Part shown: positions 26,392 through 35,483 of the stretch, piece by piece | Layout of the letters: every line of letters begins with the position of its first letter | Numbering within the stretch: the first letter of the stretch is position 1 | Source of the DNA: Alphaproteobacteria bacterium | GTDB taxonomy: Bacteria; Pseudomonadota; Alphaproteobacteria; Bin95 | Length of the DNA stretch: 49,404 nt | Reading direction: 5' to 3' | NCBI GenBank assembly: GCA_022827685.1 | Contig: JAJEIH010000152.1 | Coordinates: 1-49,404 of the forward strand | The notes under the pieces: model-generated | What the model was told of the DNA's origin: nothing | Databases searched by the model: none | The model's input: only the letters and a program-made list of their open reading frames with translations | Program-made: the position numbers and the translations under genes

Positions 26392-27783
26392 ATGGAAGCC
26401 TCGATTGCATCCTTCGCCTACCTGGTGGCGGCCGTTTGCTTCATCCTGGGAATCCGGGGCCTTGCCTCCCCGGAGACCGCGCGCCAGGGGAACTGGATCG
26501 CCATCGCCGGCATGGCGATCGCCATCGGCGCAACGCTGCTTCGCCCGCAGATCGTCACCTTCGAGCTGGTGCTGGGGGGCATCGTCATCGGCGGCGCCAT
26601 CGGCACGGTGATTGCGCTCAGGGTCAAGATCACGGACCTGCCGCAGCTGGTCGCGATCTTCAACAGCCTGGTCGGCCTCGCGGCGGTGCTGATCGCCGCC
26701 GCCGCCCTGGAGAGCCCGAGCCTCTACGGCATCCCGGTCGAAGGCGGGCTCGCGACCCACAGCCTGGTCGAGATCATGGCATCGACCGCCATCGGCGCCG
26801 TCACCTTCACCGGCTCGGTCGTCGCTTTCGCCAAGCTGCACGGGTTGATGCAGAGTGCGCCCATCACCTTCACCGGCCAGCGGGCGGTCAACGCCTTCGT
26901 CGGCCTCATCGTGCTGATGGCGGCGCTCGCCTTCGCCGGCTGGGGCACGGCCGGGCTGTTCTGGGCGCTCGCGCTCGCGGCGCTGGTCTGGGGCGTGCTG
27001 GTGGTCATTCCCATCGGCGGGGCGGACATGCCGGTCGTGATCTCAGTGCTGAACTCGGCTTCCGGCTGGGCCTCCTGCGGCATCGGCTTCACGCTCGACA
27101 ACCCGCTGATGATTATTACCGGGGCGCTGGTCGGCGCGTCCGGGGCGATCCTTTCCTACATCATGTGCAGGGGCATGAACCGTTCGCTCGCCCATGTGCT
27201 GCTGGGCGGCTTCGGCGGCGAGACCGAGGGGCTGACCGGGGAAGCCGCCGACCGGGGGCCGGTGAAGGCGGGCAATGCCGACGACGCCGCCTTCATGCTG
27301 AGAAATGCCGGCTCCGTGGTGATCGTGCCGGGCTATGGCATGGCGGTGGCGCAGGCCCAGCACGCGCTCCGCGAAATGGTCGATCTGCTGGAAGGCGAGG
27401 GCGTGCGGGTGCGGTATGCGATCCACCCGGTCGCGGGGCGGATGCCGGGGCACATGAACGTGCTGCTGGCCGAGGCCAATGTGCCCTATGACAAGGTGGT
27501 CGAGATGGAGGCCATCAACCGCGACTTCCCCTCCACCGACATCGCCTTCGTGATCGGGGCCAACGACATCACCAACCCGTCCGCGCGCAACGACACCTCC
27601 AGCCCGATCTACGGCATGCCGGTGCTGGAGGTGGACCGGGCGCGGATGGTCATGTTCGTCAAGCGGTCGATGGCAAGCGGCTATGCGGGCGTGGACAACC
27701 CGCTTTTCTTCAACGAGAACACGATGATGCTGTTCGGCGACGCCAAGGCGATGTGCGAAGGCATCATCAAGTCCCTGGAATAG
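26392..27783 (+). CDS. pntB: NAD(P) transhydrogenase subunit beta, PntB
   Basis: A 463-residue protein with eight or more membrane helices followed by the NADP-binding domain III. Diagnostic segments are GGADMPVVISVLNSASGWA, VVIVPGYGMAVAQAQHALRE, HPVAGRMPGHMNVLLAEANV and GANDITNPSARNDTSSPIYG near the C-terminus. It forms the proton channel and the NADP(H) site. It is third in the pntAA-pntAB-pntB operon. Confidence 0.96.
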   Translation: MEASIASFAYLVAAVCFILGIRGLASPETARQGNWIAIAGMAIAIGATLLRPQIVTFELVLGGIVIGGAIGTVIALRVKITDLPQLVAIFNSLVGLAAVLIAAAALESPSLYGIPVEGGLATHSLVEIMASTAIGAVTFTGSVVAFAKLHGLMQSAPITFTGQRAVNAFVGLIVLMAALAFAGWGTAGLFWALALAALVWGVLVVIPIGGADMPVVISVLNSASGWASCGIGFTLDNPLMIITGALVGASGAILSYIMCRGMNRSLAHVLLGGFGGETEGLTGEAADRGPVKAGNADDAAFMLRNAGSVVIVPGYGMAVAQAQHALREMVDLLEGEGVRVRYAIHPVAGRMPGHMNVLLAEANVPYDKVVEMEAINRDFPSTDIAFVIGANDITNPSARNDTSSPIYGMPVLEVDRARMVMFVKRSMASGYAGVDNPLFFNENTMMLFGDAKAMCEGIIKSLE

Positions 27784-27797
27784 AGGGCGCGGACTCC

Positions 27798-28823
27798 ATG
27801 ACACGCATCGTGAAGATCGCCCAGTGGGGCGAGCCGGTCGAGGTGGACGACGACCAGACGCTGCTGGAAGCGGCGCTGGAGCAGGGCGTTCCCTATCCGC
27901 ACGGTTGCCGCTCGGGCAATTGCGGCGCCTGCAAGAGCCGGCTCTATGCGGGCAGCGTGGAGATGGAGCCCTATTCGGACTTCGCGCTGACGGACGAGGA
28001 GAAGGAGAGCGGCTTCGTGCTCGCCTGCCGCTCGCACCCCCAGGAGAACCTCGAGGTCGCGTGGCTGAACGACGACGAGGAGATGGTCGCCCATCCGCTC
28101 CGCCGCTTCGAGGCGACAGTGGCCGAGCGCACCGAGATGACGCACGACATCGTGCGGCTCAGGCTCGCCGTGCCGGAGGGCGTCGATTTCGCCTATACCG
28201 CCGGCCAGTACGCCACGCTTGCCTTCGCCGGCCGCCCGGCGCGCGACTACTCCATGGCGACGGGCCCCGGCGGCGGCATGCTCGAGTTCCACATCCGCGC
28301 GATGGACGACGGCGAGGTGTCCAACTTCGTCCGGGACGAGATATCCGAGGGCGACAGGGTTGCGGTCGAGGGGCCTTACGGCGCCGCCTATCTGCGCGAG
28401 GCGCATCGCGGGCCGATCCTCGCCATTGCCGGCGGCTCGGGCCTGGCGCCCGTCAAGGCGATCATGGAGACGGCGCTCGCCAGGGACATGCCGCAGCCCA
28501 TCTACTTCTATTTCGGGGTGCGCGGCGAGCGCGACGTCTATCTCGAAGAGGAACTCGCCGGCCTGGCGTCGAAGCACGAGCGGCTTCGCGTCCAGATCGT
28601 GCTGTCGGAGCCGGAGGACGGTACGGACCGCCGCACGGGCTTCGTGCATGAGGCCGTGGCGGCCGACTTCGACGATCTCGACGGCTGCAAGGCCTATCTC
28701 GCCGGCCCGCCGGTGATGGTCGAGGCGGCGACCGAAATGCTGGAAATCCGCGACATGCGCCCTGAGGACATCCACGCCGACGCCTTCTATACCGAAGCCG
28801 AGAAGGCCGCGCTCAATGGCTGA
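27798..28823 (+). CDS. 2Fe-2S ferredoxin/flavodoxin-type NAD(P)H reductase
   Basis: A 341-residue fused electron-transfer protein. Residues about 1-90 are a plant-type ferredoxin domain (GCRSGNCGACKS plus FVLACRSH give the four Cys). A flavin domain follows (YTAGQYATLAF, ARDYSMATGPG), then an NAD domain (ILAIAGGSGLAPVKAIMETA and YLAGPPVMVEAATEML). This is the layout of phenol hydroxylase and CDP-6-deoxyglucoseen reductase components that feed electrons to oxygenases. No oxygenase is adjacent; it follows pntB by 14 nt and overlaps the exonuclease gene by 8 nt. Its electron acceptor is unknown. Confidence 0.9.
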   Translation: MTRIVKIAQWGEPVEVDDDQTLLEAALEQGVPYPHGCRSGNCGACKSRLYAGSVEMEPYSDFALTDEEKESGFVLACRSHPQENLEVAWLNDDEEMVAHPLRRFEATVAERTEMTHDIVRLRLAVPEGVDFAYTAGQYATLAFAGRPARDYSMATGPGGGMLEFHIRAMDDGEVSNFVRDEISEGDRVAVEGPYGAAYLREAHRGPILAIAGGSGLAPVKAIMETALARDMPQPIYFYFGVRGERDVYLEEELAGLASKHERLRVQIVLSEPEDGTDRRTGFVHEAVAADFDDLDGCKAYLAGPPVMVEAATEMLEIRDMRPEDIHADAFYTEAEKAALNG

Positions 28824-29625
28824 CCGGCTCAGGATCGCAAGCTGGAACGTCAACTCCGTCCGGCTGCGCATCGACGGCGTCGAGCGCCTGGCGGCGGAGC
28901 GCGCGCCCGACGTGCTCTGCCTCCAGGAGGTCAAGGTCGAGAGCCGCCATTTCCCCGTCGAGCCGTTCCATGCGCTCGGCTACCGCCACTCGGTGCTTTA
29001 CGGCATCAAGGGCTATCACGGCGTTGCAATCTTCTCCCGCCTGCCCATCGATGAGGGCGGCACGCGCGACTGGTGCGGGCGCTCGGACGGGCGCCACGCC
29101 TTCGCGACCGTGGCGGGCGTCGAAATCCACAATTTCTACGTGCCGGCGGGCGGCGACGAGCCGGATCCGGAGGCCAACGACAAGTTCGCCCACAAGCTGC
29201 AGTTTCTCCGGGAGATGACCGGCTGGTGGCGGGACCGCCGGGACGACGGCGCGCGCCGGGTGATGGTGGGCGACCTCAATATCGCGCCGCTGGAAACCGA
29301 TGTCTGGTCGCACCGCCAGCTCCTCAAGGTGGTGAGCCATACGCCCGTCGAGGTGGAGCATCTGGCGGCGGTGCAGGCGTCGCATGACTGGACCGATGTC
29401 GTGCGCCGCTTCATCCCGCCGGAGCAGAAGCTTTACAGCTGGTGGAGCTACCGGGCGCGTGACTGGTCGGCCTCTGACCGGGGGCGGCGGCTCGACCATA
29501 TCTGGGCAACGCCTGCGCTCTCGGGCGCGCTCGCCGGAGCGGAGGTGCTGCGCGACGCCCGCGGCTGGCAGCGCCCCTCCGACCACGCCCCCGTGATCGC
29601 CGATTTCGACCTGTCGGGCCTGTGA
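28816..29625 (+). CDS. xth: Exodeoxyribonuclease III
   Basis: A 269-residue AP endonuclease/exonuclease III: RIASWNVNSVRLRI (Asn), VLCLQEVKVESRHFPVE (metal Glu), YHGVAIFSRLPI, RVMVGDLNIAPLETDVWS (Asp/Asn) and a C-terminal SDHAPVIADFDLSGL with the catalytic Asp-His. It cuts abasic sites and degrades duplex DNA from 3' ends in repair. It overlaps the reductase gene by 8 nt (ATGGCTGA). The pairing of these two genes looks like operon packing rather than shared function. Confidence 0.95.
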   Translation: MADRLRIASWNVNSVRLRIDGVERLAAERAPDVLCLQEVKVESRHFPVEPFHALGYRHSVLYGIKGYHGVAIFSRLPIDEGGTRDWCGRSDGRHAFATVAGVEIHNFYVPAGGDEPDPEANDKFAHKLQFLREMTGWWRDRRDDGARRVMVGDLNIAPLETDVWSHRQLLKVVSHTPVEVEHLAAVQASHDWTDVVRRFIPPEQKLYSWWSYRARDWSASDRGRRLDHIWATPALSGALAGAEVLRDARGWQRPSDHAPVIADFDLSGL

Positions 29626-29667
29626 ACACCCGCAGCCGCATCAATTCGACCGAAGACCGGCTGTTTT

Positions 29668-29697
29668 TTGTGTGAATTCGTATCGATACGATATAAG
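29668..29697 (+). promoter_or_regulatory. pyrD promoter with palindrome
   Basis: TTGTGT (29668-29673) and TATAAG (29692-29697), an 18-nt spacer apart, form a good promoter in the 120-nt gap before pyrD. The spacer contains the perfect 14-bp palindrome TCGTATCGATACGA (29678-29691), a plausible binding site for a regulator. Confidence 0.55.
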
Positions 29698-29745
29698 GTA
29701 TGTGCCAATGATTCACTTGCTACAAGTTGGGGCGAGGTAAGCGCG

Positions 29746-30792
29746 TTGTTGCCCCTGTTACCGAGCCGGCTGCTCCATCTGCTGCCGCCTGAAAAAGCGC
29801 ACAATATGGCGCTTCGGCTCCTCGAATATTCTCCTCTCCGCCTGCAGCCCCCGGCGCTGCCCGTGCGCAGGGCGGGCATCGAGGTCGTCAATCCGGTCGG
29901 CCTGGCGGCCGGCTTCGACCGGCACGGGGAGGTCGTCCGCGGCGTGCTCGGCCTCGGTTTCGGCTTCGTCGAGATCGGGGGCGTCACCCCGAAACCGCAG
30001 CCGGGCAATCCGCAGCCCCGCCTGTTCCGGCTTGCGGCGGACCGGGCCATCATCAACCGCATGGGCTTCTACAGCCACGGCGCGGCCGCCGTCGCCGGGC
30101 GGCTGGAACGCTACCGGGACCGGGGCGGCAGGGGCGTGGTCGGGGTCAATCTCGCCAAGAACAAGACCAGCGGGGACGCCGCCAGGGATTATGCCGCGGT
30201 GGCGCGCGCGGTGGCGGGCCTCGCCGACTTCGTCACCGTCAATGTGTCGTCCCCCAACACGCCAGGCCTGCGCGCGCTGCAGACGGAAGGCGAACTTCGC
30301 CGCATCGTCGAGCGCGTGCGTCGGGCGGCGCCTTCGGGCACGGCGCTCTGGGTCAAGCTCTGCCCGGATCTGGACAAGGCGCACCGCATGGCGCTGGGCG
30401 AGGCGCTGGCGGCAATGCCCGTCGAGGGCGTTGTCATCTCGAACACGACGGTTTCCAGGCCCGCCGGGCTCCGCTCGCCGGAACGCGGAGAGCAGGGCGG
30501 CCTCAGCGGCCCGCCGCTGAAGGCGCTCGCCACGGAAGCCCTGCGCGATATCCGGGCCGCGACCGACGGCAGGATCGACCTGATCGGGGTCGGCGGCATC
30601 GGGAACGCCGAAGATGCGCTGGAAAGGATCGAAGCCGGCGCGTCGCTGGTGCAGTTCAACACGGCGCTCATCTATGGCGGAAGCCTGCTGCCATACCGGA
30701 TCGTGCGCGATCTGGCCCGCAGCCTGGAGGCCGCCCGACGGACCGAACCTGTTGCGCCGGTGCCGGCCTTCCCCTCCATCGCGCCGCAATAG
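29746..30792 (+). CDS. pyrD: Quinone-dependent dihydroorotate dehydrogenase PyrD
   Basis: A 348-residue class 2 enzyme: LLPPEKAHNMALRLLEYSPL (membrane/quinone-binding N-terminal helices), NPVGLAAGFDRHGE, EIGGVTPKPQPGNPQPRLFR, NRMGFYSHGA, VSSPNTPGLRALQ (catalytic Ser) and LIGVGGIGNAEDALERIEAG. It oxidises dihydroorotate to orotate in pyrimidine synthesis. The TTG at 29746 is chosen: GAGGT lies just upstream and the family N-terminus begins there. An ATG 78 nt upstream (29668) lies within the promoter and is rejected. Confidence 0.94.
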   Translation: MLPLLPSRLLHLLPPEKAHNMALRLLEYSPLRLQPPALPVRRAGIEVVNPVGLAAGFDRHGEVVRGVLGLGFGFVEIGGVTPKPQPGNPQPRLFRLAADRAIINRMGFYSHGAAAVAGRLERYRDRGGRGVVGVNLAKNKTSGDAARDYAAVARAVAGLADFVTVNVSSPNTPGLRALQTEGELRRIVERVRRAAPSGTALWVKLCPDLDKAHRMALGEALAAMPVEGVVISNTTVSRPAGLRSPERGEQGGLSGPPLKALATEALRDIRAATDGRIDLIGVGGIGNAEDALERIEAGASLVQFNTALIYGGSLLPYRIVRDLARSLEAARRTEPVAPVPAFPSIAPQ

Positions 30793-30807
30793 CGCCGGAC
30801 AGAGGCC

Positions 30808-31680
30808 GTGAACGCCACCGGAATTGTCCCCGGCCTTGCGCCGCTGGCGGACCGCTACGATTCCTATCTCGTCGACCTCTGGGGCTGCCTGCATGACGGC
30901 GTCCGGCCCTTCCCGGCGGCGCTCGATGCGCTGGAGCGGCTGCGCGCCGGCGGCGGCAAGCGGGTCTGCTTCCTGTCCAACGGCCCGCGCCGGATCGCCT
31001 CGCTCATCCGCCGCCTCGACGATATGGGCGTGCCGCGGAGCCTCTACGACGCGGTCATGTCGTCCGGCGAGTCGGCCTGGGCCGCGCTGAGGCATCGCGA
31101 CGACCCCTGGCATGCGCGGCTCGGGCGGCGCTGCCTGCATGTCGGCCCCGAGCGCGACAACGATGTGCGCGAGGGCAACGGCCTCGACATCGTGGAGCGG
31201 GTCGAGGACGCCGACTTCATCCTCTGCACGGGCATCGACGGCTGGGACGAGACCGTGGAGGACTACGAGCCGCTGCTGGCGGCGGGCGCGGCGCGCGCGC
31301 TCCCGATGGTCTGCGCCAATCCGGACCTCGTGGTGCATATCGGCGAGAAGCTGTCGCTCTGCGCGGGGTCGCTGGCAGTCCGCTATGTCGAGCTCGGCGG
31401 CGATGTCGCCTGGCACGGCAAGCCGGACGGGGCGGTGTTCGCCCGCGCGCTGGAAGCCCTGGGCGACCCGGACCCGGACCCGGCGCGCGCGCTGATGATC
31501 GGCGACGGGCTCAGGACCGACATCGCCGGCGGCAATGCCTACGGCATCGACACGCTCTTCCTCTCCGGCGGCATCCACGAGGAGGAGGTGGGCGCGCCGC
31601 CCGACCCGGCGCGGCTGGCCGCCCGCTCAGCCGAACTCGGCGTAAGCCCGACCTGGGCCACGACCGCGCTCCGCTGGTAG
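30808..31680 (+). CDS. HAD hydrolase, class IIA (TIGR01459-like)
   Basis: A 290-residue HAD-superfamily protein with motif 1 YLVDLWGCLHDGVRPFP (Asp23 nucleophile; the usual second Asp is Trp, as in this TIGR01459 group), motif 2 VCFLSNGPRR, a cap region with DFILCTGIDGWDE, and motif 4 ALMIGDGLRTDIAGGNAYG. Class IIA members are small phosphatases; the substrate here is unknown. The start is GTG. It follows pyrD by 15 nt and probably shares its transcript. Confidence 0.88.
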   Translation: MNATGIVPGLAPLADRYDSYLVDLWGCLHDGVRPFPAALDALERLRAGGGKRVCFLSNGPRRIASLIRRLDDMGVPRSLYDAVMSSGESAWAALRHRDDPWHARLGRRCLHVGPERDNDVREGNGLDIVERVEDADFILCTGIDGWDETVEDYEPLLAAGAARALPMVCANPDLVVHIGEKLSLCAGSLAVRYVELGGDVAWHGKPDGAVFARALEALGDPDPDPARALMIGDGLRTDIAGGNAYGIDTLFLSGGIHEEEVGAPPDPARLAARSAELGVSPTWATTALRW

Positions 31681-31692
31681 GCGCGCGCCGCC

Positions 31693-32064
31693 CTACTCGT
31701 CCGCGCGGAAATTCAGCTCGATCAGCACATCGTTCGGGTCGCGGACGAAAATCTGGCGCAGCCTGCCGCCCGGCACCACGCGGGTCTCGTGCTCATAGCC
31801 CTTGTCGCCGAGTAAGGCGGCGTAGCGGTCGAAGCCTTCGGCCGCAAACGCCACATGGTCGATGCAGCCCGAGCCGGACTTCTCCTGCTCGTCCACGCCG
31901 ATCAGGTGGATGACCGCCTCCGGGCCGCAATAGAGCCACGCGCCGGGGAAGGCGAAATTCGGGCGCTCGCCGTTCTCGAAGCCCAGAATGTCCTCGTAGA
32001 AGGCGACCGTCTCGTCGAGCTTGTCCGTCATGATGTTGACGTGCTGGAGCATGGTGAGCGTCAT
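31693..32064 (-). CDS. VOC (glyoxalase/dioxygenase fold) protein
   Basis: A 123-residue vicinal oxygen chelate protein: MTLTMLQHVNIMTDKLDETV at the start (metal His in LQHVNI), FYEDILGFENGERP, GCIDHVAFAAEGFDRYAALL (second metal His) and DPNDVLIELNF with the Glu. The protein would bind one metal per fold unit as a dimer. The substrate is unknown. A strong ribosome-binding site (GGAGG) precedes the ATG. It is 14 nt downstream of the M81-peptidase gene in the same direction. Confidence 0.9.
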   Translation of the reverse strand: MTLTMLQHVNIMTDKLDETVAFYEDILGFENGERPNFAFPGAWLYCGPEAVIHLIGVDEQEKSGSGCIDHVAFAAEGFDRYAALLGDKGYEHETRVVPGGRLRQIFVRDPNDVLIELNFRADE

Positions 32065-32078
32065 GGATGCTGCCTCCT

Positions 32079-33593
32079 TCAGGCTTGGCTCGGCAGGTTT
32101 GAGGGAATGTCGGGGTCGAGGGGATAGATCGGGCGGCGCAGCTTCTTCCAGGGGAAGAGGCTGTAGTCCGATGTCGTCGTTCCCGGCCCGGCCAGCATCA
32201 CGATCTCGCGCGCGACCGGCTCGAAGCCGGCGCGGAAATGCTGGCGCGACTTGATGAGGACATAGCGCTTCGACGCCGGGTCGATGCCGCAATGGGTGAA
32301 GCAGCCCACGTCGAAGGGCTCGTAGCGCTCTTCGGAGACGACGACCTCGGCCGCGCCCGTGTCCAGCACGGCGGTGCGCCCGATGGAGAGCCTGACGCCC
32401 GTGAACATCGGCCCGGTGACGGTGAACTCGCCGTCCGTGATCCGGCGCACCCGGCCGCGAAGCCGGAGCGGCTCGCCCTCGAGGCCCATGGCCGGCATGT
32501 CGGTCTTGCCGCCGATTTCGACCTCGACCTCCGCGCCGACGCCGGCGGCGATCATCTCCGCCACGGCCTCCGGGTCCGCGAACGGCCCGGCGGCCATGCC
32601 GGCCAGGCCCTGCCGGAGGCATTCCCGGAGTGCGGCCATCACATCCTGGTTGCCGCCCGACCCGGTATTGTCGCCGTGATCGACCAGCAGCACGGGGCCG
32701 TCTCCATCGGACATGGCGGCGGCGCGCGCGACCGAGTCCGCCATGTCCTCGATCTCGAACAGGAAATCGGCGCGCTTCTCCCAGGCCTCGCCCATCAGGT
32801 CGAGCACCAGCCGCTCCGCCCTGTCCGCCGGCCCCTGCACCACGGCGGAGATGCCGACATGCTCGATATCGGCGAGCGGGAAGCAGCCGAACACCGAGGC
32901 CAGCAGCACCTCGCCCCCGTCTTCGGCGGCGCTGGCGCGGTCCATGATCGCCTGCATGGGCGGGCGCGACGGCGAATGCACGTTCATGTGCGGCATGAGC
33001 GGCAGGGAATGCCAGGCGGTCGCCGCGGCCGCGCCGTTCATGGCCTTGAGCAGCGCCTCGCCCGCCCGCATGCCGGTCTCGTACATGTCGATATGCGGAT
33101 AGGTGCGGTAGCCGGCGAGCACCGTCGGCAGCAGGGCCAGGTCGCGCGTCAGGTTGGTGTGGAAGTCGAGCGCGACCGCGACCGGCAGGTCCGGCGCTTC
33201 GGCGCGGATGCGGCGCAGCAGCTCGCCCTCGCCGTCGTCGAAGCCCTCCGTCACCATGGCGCCATGCAGGTCGAGGAACAGCGCGTCGCAGCCTTGCCCG
33301 ACCGCTTCCAGCACGGCCTCGGCGACGAGGTCGAGAATGTCGTCCGGCGCCGGCGCGCTCGGATGCGCGTTCGCCGCAATCGGCACGGCGAGCGCCGCGT
33401 CCTCGCGCTCGGCGATGTCGATATAGGCGGCGAGCGGATTGTTGGTGCCGCGATAGACGCGCACCGCCTCCCCGCCCCGCGCGGGCCCGTCCGTCGGCCC
33501 GACGCGCCCGAAGGCGGAAACCGGGGTCGGCACGGGCGAGAAGGTGTTGGTCTCGTGGCGCATCAGCGCCGCGACGAAGCGTTTGCGGCTCAT
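32079..33593 (-). CDS. M81 family metallopeptidase (MlrC-like)
   Basis: A 504-residue protein with the N-terminal RFVAALMRHETNTFSPVPTP (His-Glu metal pair), DALFLDLHGAMVTEG, VALDFHTNLTRDL and a C-terminal MFTGVRLSIGRTAVLDTG region. This is the M81/MlrC pattern first seen in microcystin breakdown; most members act on unknown small peptides or amides. It and the VOC gene likely form a two-gene unit downstream of nothing else obvious. Confidence 0.92.
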   Translation of the reverse strand: MSRKRFVAALMRHETNTFSPVPTPVSAFGRVGPTDGPARGGEAVRVYRGTNNPLAAYIDIAEREDAALAVPIAANAHPSAPAPDDILDLVAEAVLEAVGQGCDALFLDLHGAMVTEGFDDGEGELLRRIRAEAPDLPVAVALDFHTNLTRDLALLPTVLAGYRTYPHIDMYETGMRAGEALLKAMNGAAAATAWHSLPLMPHMNVHSPSRPPMQAIMDRASAAEDGGEVLLASVFGCFPLADIEHVGISAVVQGPADRAERLVLDLMGEAWEKRADFLFEIEDMADSVARAAAMSDGDGPVLLVDHGDNTGSGGNQDVMAALRECLRQGLAGMAAGPFADPEAVAEMIAAGVGAEVEVEIGGKTDMPAMGLEGEPLRLRGRVRRITDGEFTVTGPMFTGVRLSIGRTAVLDTGAAEVVVSEERYEPFDVGCFTHCGIDPASKRYVLIKSRQHFRAGFEPVAREIVMLAGPGTTTSDYSLFPWKKLRRPIYPLDPDIPSNLPSQA

Positions 33594-33667
33594 GGCGCGC
33601 CATTCTGTCGGAAGGGGTCAGGCATGGCAAAGCCGGCGGCGCGGCTCCCGGCTTTCCCTGTCCGCCC

Positions 33668-35353
33668 TCACGAAAGGGAAAGACTGCCGGCGCGGTTGAC
33701 GGCGCTGGTGACGGCCTTGAGGGAGGCGGAGACGATGTCCGGATCCATGCCGGCGCCGTGGACGGTGCCGCCGTCCGGCCGCGTCATCTGCACGAAGGCT
33801 GCCGCCGTCGCGCCTGCGCCCTTGCCGACCGCGTGCTCGTGGAAGTCGGTGAGCGTGAGGTCGAGGCCGTAAGTCGTGCGCAGCGCGTCCATATAGGCGT
33901 CGATCGGCCCGTTGCCGCGGCCCGTGATCGACCGCTCGACGCCGTTCTCGCGGAGCGTGGCGGTGATGATCCGCATTTCCGAGGCGTGGGGGTCCGGCCG
34001 GGTCGCGTCCGAGACGAACTCCAGCGGCGAGCTGGCCTTCAGATACGCCTTCTCGAACGCCTCCCAGATGCGCGCCGGGGCCAGCTCCTCCTCGGTCTCG
34101 TCGGCGATCTGCTGCACCTGCTGGCTGAACTCGATCTGCACCGAGCGCGGCAGCGAGACGCCGAAGGAGCGCTCCAGGATATAGGCGATGCCGCCCTTGC
34201 CGGACTGGCTGTTGATCCGCACCACGGTCTCGTAGGTGCGGCCGAGGTCGGCCGGATCGATGGGCAGGTAGGGCACCTCCCATACCGGGCTGTTCGCCTG
34301 CTCCAGCGCCCCGAAGCCCTTCTTGATCGCGTCCTGGTGCGAGCCCGAGAAGGCGGTATAGACCAGCTCGCCCGCCCAGGGATGGCGCGGATGGACCGGC
34401 AGGCGGTTGCAATGCTCCGCCACTTCGATGGTGCGGTTGATGTCCGAGAAGTCGAGCGCGGGATCGACGCCCTGGGTGTACATGTTGATCGCGAGCGTCA
34501 CGATATCGACATTGCCGGTGCGCTCGCCATTGCCGAACAGCGTGCCCTCGATGCGCTCGGCGCCCGCCATGAAGGCGAGCTCGGCCGCGGCCACGCCCGT
34601 GCCCCGGTCGTTATGCGGGTGCAGGCTCAGCACGATGCTGTCGCGCCGGGCGAGGTTGCGGTGCATCCACTCGATCTGGTCGGCGTAGATGTTCGGCGTC
34701 GCCATCTCCACCGTCGCCGGCAGGTTGACGATCATCTTGCGCTCCGGCGCCGGCTCCCAGACCTCCGAGACCGCGTCGCAGATTTCCTTGGCGTAGTCGA
34801 GCTCGGTGCCGGTGAAGCTTTCCGGCGAATACTGGTAGATGACTTCCGTTTCCGGGACGGTCGGCGTCAGCTCCCTGATGAGCTTCGCGCCGTCCACGGC
34901 GATCTTCGTGATGCCGGCCCGGTCCTGGCCGAAGACGACGCGGCGCTGGAGCGTCGAGGTCGAGTTGTAGAGGTGGACGATGGCCCGGCGCGACCCGGCG
35001 ATGGCCTCGAAGGTGCGCCGGATCAGCTCGTCGCGCGACTGGGTGAGCACCTGGATGGTGACGTCATCGGGGACCAGGCCCCGGTCGATGATGTGGCGGC
35101 AGAAGTCGAAATCGGTCTGGCTGGCGGAGGGGAAGCCGACCTCGATCTCCTTGAAGCCGAGGCGCACAAGCTCCTCGAACATGCGCAGCTTCCGCCTGAG
35201 GCCCATCGGCTCCACGAGCGCCTGGTTGCCGTCGCGCAGATCGACGGAGCACCAGATGGGCGGCTGCGTGATGACGGCGCCCGGCCAGCTGCGGTCGGGC
35301 AGGTCAACGGGTTGGAAGGGAACGTATTTCCCGGTCGGATCGATGCTGGGCAT
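33668..35353 (-). CDS. leuA: 2-isopropylmalate synthase LeuA (long form)
   Basis: A 561-residue enzyme of the longer LeuA type: PPIWCSVDLRDGNQALVEPM (active-site Asp and HMG-CoA lyase fold), LSLHPHNDRGTGVAAAELAF (metal His), EGTLFGNGERTGNVDIVTL, and a C-terminal allosteric domain (SITGRGNGPIDAYMDAL). It condenses 2-oxoisovalerate with acetyl-CoA, the first step of leucine synthesis. The ATG at 35353 gives MPSIDPTGKYVPFQPVDLP, the usual start. The 180-nt leader upstream codes a Leu/Ile-rich peptide and can form alternative hairpins, so regulation by translation-dependent attenuation is likely. Confidence 0.95.
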   Translation of the reverse strand: MPSIDPTGKYVPFQPVDLPDRSWPGAVITQPPIWCSVDLRDGNQALVEPMGLRRKLRMFEELVRLGFKEIEVGFPSASQTDFDFCRHIIDRGLVPDDVTIQVLTQSRDELIRRTFEAIAGSRRAIVHLYNSTSTLQRRVVFGQDRAGITKIAVDGAKLIRELTPTVPETEVIYQYSPESFTGTELDYAKEICDAVSEVWEPAPERKMIVNLPATVEMATPNIYADQIEWMHRNLARRDSIVLSLHPHNDRGTGVAAAELAFMAGAERIEGTLFGNGERTGNVDIVTLAINMYTQGVDPALDFSDINRTIEVAEHCNRLPVHPRHPWAGELVYTAFSGSHQDAIKKGFGALEQANSPVWEVPYLPIDPADLGRTYETVVRINSQSGKGGIAYILERSFGVSLPRSVQIEFSQQVQQIADETEEELAPARIWEAFEKAYLKASSPLEFVSDATRPDPHASEMRIITATLRENGVERSITGRGNGPIDAYMDALRTTYGLDLTLTDFHEHAVGKGAGATAAAFVQMTRPDGGTVHGAGMDPDIVSASLKAVTSAVNRAGSLSLS

Positions 35354-35440
35354 GGCTGCGAAGCGGTCCTCGGTTTCCGCGCGGGGCCCGGGTCGGGCGC
35401 CTGGCGCGGCTCTGAATCCTGGAGATGTAGGGGAGTTCGA

Positions 35441-35483
35441 CGGCGGTAGGGCTACACCCGCCGGGCAGCCGTTCAGGCCCGGC
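35441..35483 (-). promoter_or_regulatory. leuA attenuator: mutually exclusive hairpins
   Basis: Read on the minus strand, GCCGGGC (35483-35477) pairs with GCCCGGC (35466-35460), spanning the leader-peptide stop. The partly overlapping CGGCGG (35463-35458) pairs with CCGCCG (35446-35441). Because 35460-35463 belong to both stems, only one can form at a time, as in amino-acid attenuators. No clear U-tract follows the second stem, so the termination step is uncertain. Confidence 0.6.

Noticed and set aside
29668-29745. ATG at 29668 as the pyrD start
   Set aside because: It overlaps the -35 box, and the family N-terminus and ribosome-binding site support the TTG at 29746.
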